From Kofleriaceae bacterium (GTDB lineage: Bacteria > Myxococcota_A > Polyangia > Haliangiales > Haliangiaceae): a stretch of 5,992 bases of DNA. A program made the position numbers and the translations under genes. Under the pieces are notes generated by a model. It was not told the origin of the DNA and made no database searches. It saw only the letters and a list, made by a program, of their open reading frames with translations. This document shows, piece after piece, positions 5,568-5,992 of the stretch (position 1 is its first letter; the number at the start of each line of letters is the position of its first letter). Where the stretch lies: positions 1 through 5,992 of the forward strand of contig JAESTW010000061.1 in the NCBI GenBank assembly GCA_016763395.1. The letters are read 5' to 3'.

Positions 5568-5992
5568 ATGACTGCTACAACTTCTCGTCTCATTCGAAAC
5601 ATTGTTGTAAGCATTGGCCTGGCAGCCACTGCTTCAATCGCCGGAGTCGCTTGCTCCGACAGCCCTCAAGACACTTTCGATACCGTTCCAGGAGAACCTC
5701 GGCAAATTGGTGGCAAAACCGACGCTTGGGGATTCCGCGATAGTCCCTTTATCTTCGATCCGGATGTAGAGACGAGCTACGCCGCGCTACCCAAGTCTGG
5801 TGAAGCCGCTACCACTCCGTGGGCATCAAGCTACTGGCCATACTACGAAGACAGCATTAATCATCGCTGGGACGGTGCGGAGTCTAAGTCAGCCGCGCAA
5901 AAGTTTGAAGATGCCTACAAGCTCAGTGGCGTAGAAGATGGCGTATCCGAAGAGCACGGCGTGGACAGCCAGAGCCATCGGACAGAGTGCAC
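5568..5992 (+). CDS. Lipoprotein resembling the transglutaminase elicitor family (3' truncated)
   Basis: The frame is open from the ATG at 5568 to the window edge (141 residues), so the C-terminal part is missing. Residues 1-28 form a signal peptide (R7 and R10, then a hydrophobic core) ending at Cys29 in a relaxed lipobox GVA-C. Position +2 is Ser, which predicts the outer membrane. After a linker (30-70) comes a conserved-looking block: ALPKSGEAATTPW (73-85), SYWPYYEDSINHRWDG (88-103), a helix with AQKFEDAYKL (110-119), then VEDGVSEEHGVDSQSHRTEC (122-141). This order resembles what I remember of the transglutaminase elicitor family (oomycete GP42 type, also found in bacteria). In that family the catalytic Cys-His region follows, which would be off the edge. 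The only SD-like bases (AAGG) touch the start too closely, but no upstream in-frame start exists. The competing frame from a GTG at 5528 gives a Cys/Arg/Ser-rich product without a recognisable pattern. The lipoprotein call is firm and the family call is moderate. Confidence 0.75.
   Translation, partial: MTATTSRLIRNIVVSIGLAATASIAGVACSDSPQDTFDTVPGEPRQIGGKTDAWGFRDSPFIFDPDVETSYAALPKSGEAATTPWASSYWPYYEDSINHRWDGAESKSAAQKFEDAYKLSGVEDGVSEEHGVDSQSHRTEC

Noticed and set aside
5528..5743. Plus-strand frame from GTG 5528, preceded by AGGAGA
   Set aside because: It encodes a Cys/Arg/His/Ser-rich product typical of an out-of-frame reading of the lipoprotein gene at 5568, and AGGAGA is 16 bases from the GTG.

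Overview
The window looks like a chromosomal stretch from a predatory or marine delta-proteobacterial lineage (Myxococcota or Bradymonadota-like). The evidence is indirect. At least four of the seven genes encode secreted lipoproteins. One combines a MopE-type calcium/metal-binding motif with a LamG-like domain, a combination common in myxobacteria. The first, truncated gene ends in an Ig/PKD-like tail (W-x-A-P-D-x-x-G ... R-D-x-R-G-G) that I associate with myxobacterial lipoproteins. Base composition is moderate, not the very high GC of Myxococcus itself. No mobile element, CRISPR array, tRNA or rRNA is visible, and no gene-free stretch exceeds 300 bases.

Layout. Bases 3-542 (+) hold the 3' end of a gene for a beta-rich, probably secreted protein. 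It faces a minus-strand gene (1671-670) for a 333-residue lipoprotein. The convergent gap between them contains hairpins, a 15-bp tandem repeat and repeated TGACAG words. A 280-bp divergent gap (1672-1951) then leads into plus-strand genes: an 81-residue lipoprotein with a very acidic tail, glmS (glucosamine-6-phosphate synthase), a 244-residue lipoprotein with eight extra cysteines, and moaC (molybdenum cofactor synthesis). glmS, the lipoprotein gene and moaC are separated by only 20 and 12 bases and probably form one transcript. After a 188-bp gap with an inverted repeat and a tandem repeat, a further lipoprotein gene runs off the right edge. It is not closed inside the window, and its visible part resembles the oomycete-type transglutaminase elicitor family.

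How the genes fit together. GlmS supplies glucosamine-6-phosphate for peptidoglycan and lipopolysaccharide, so cell-envelope lipoproteins beside it are reasonable company. moaC in the same run has no obvious functional link. The least explained elements are the overlapping hairpins ahead of glmS, the cysteine-rich lipoprotein between two housekeeping enzymes, and the transglutaminase-elicitor-like lipoprotein at the right edge.
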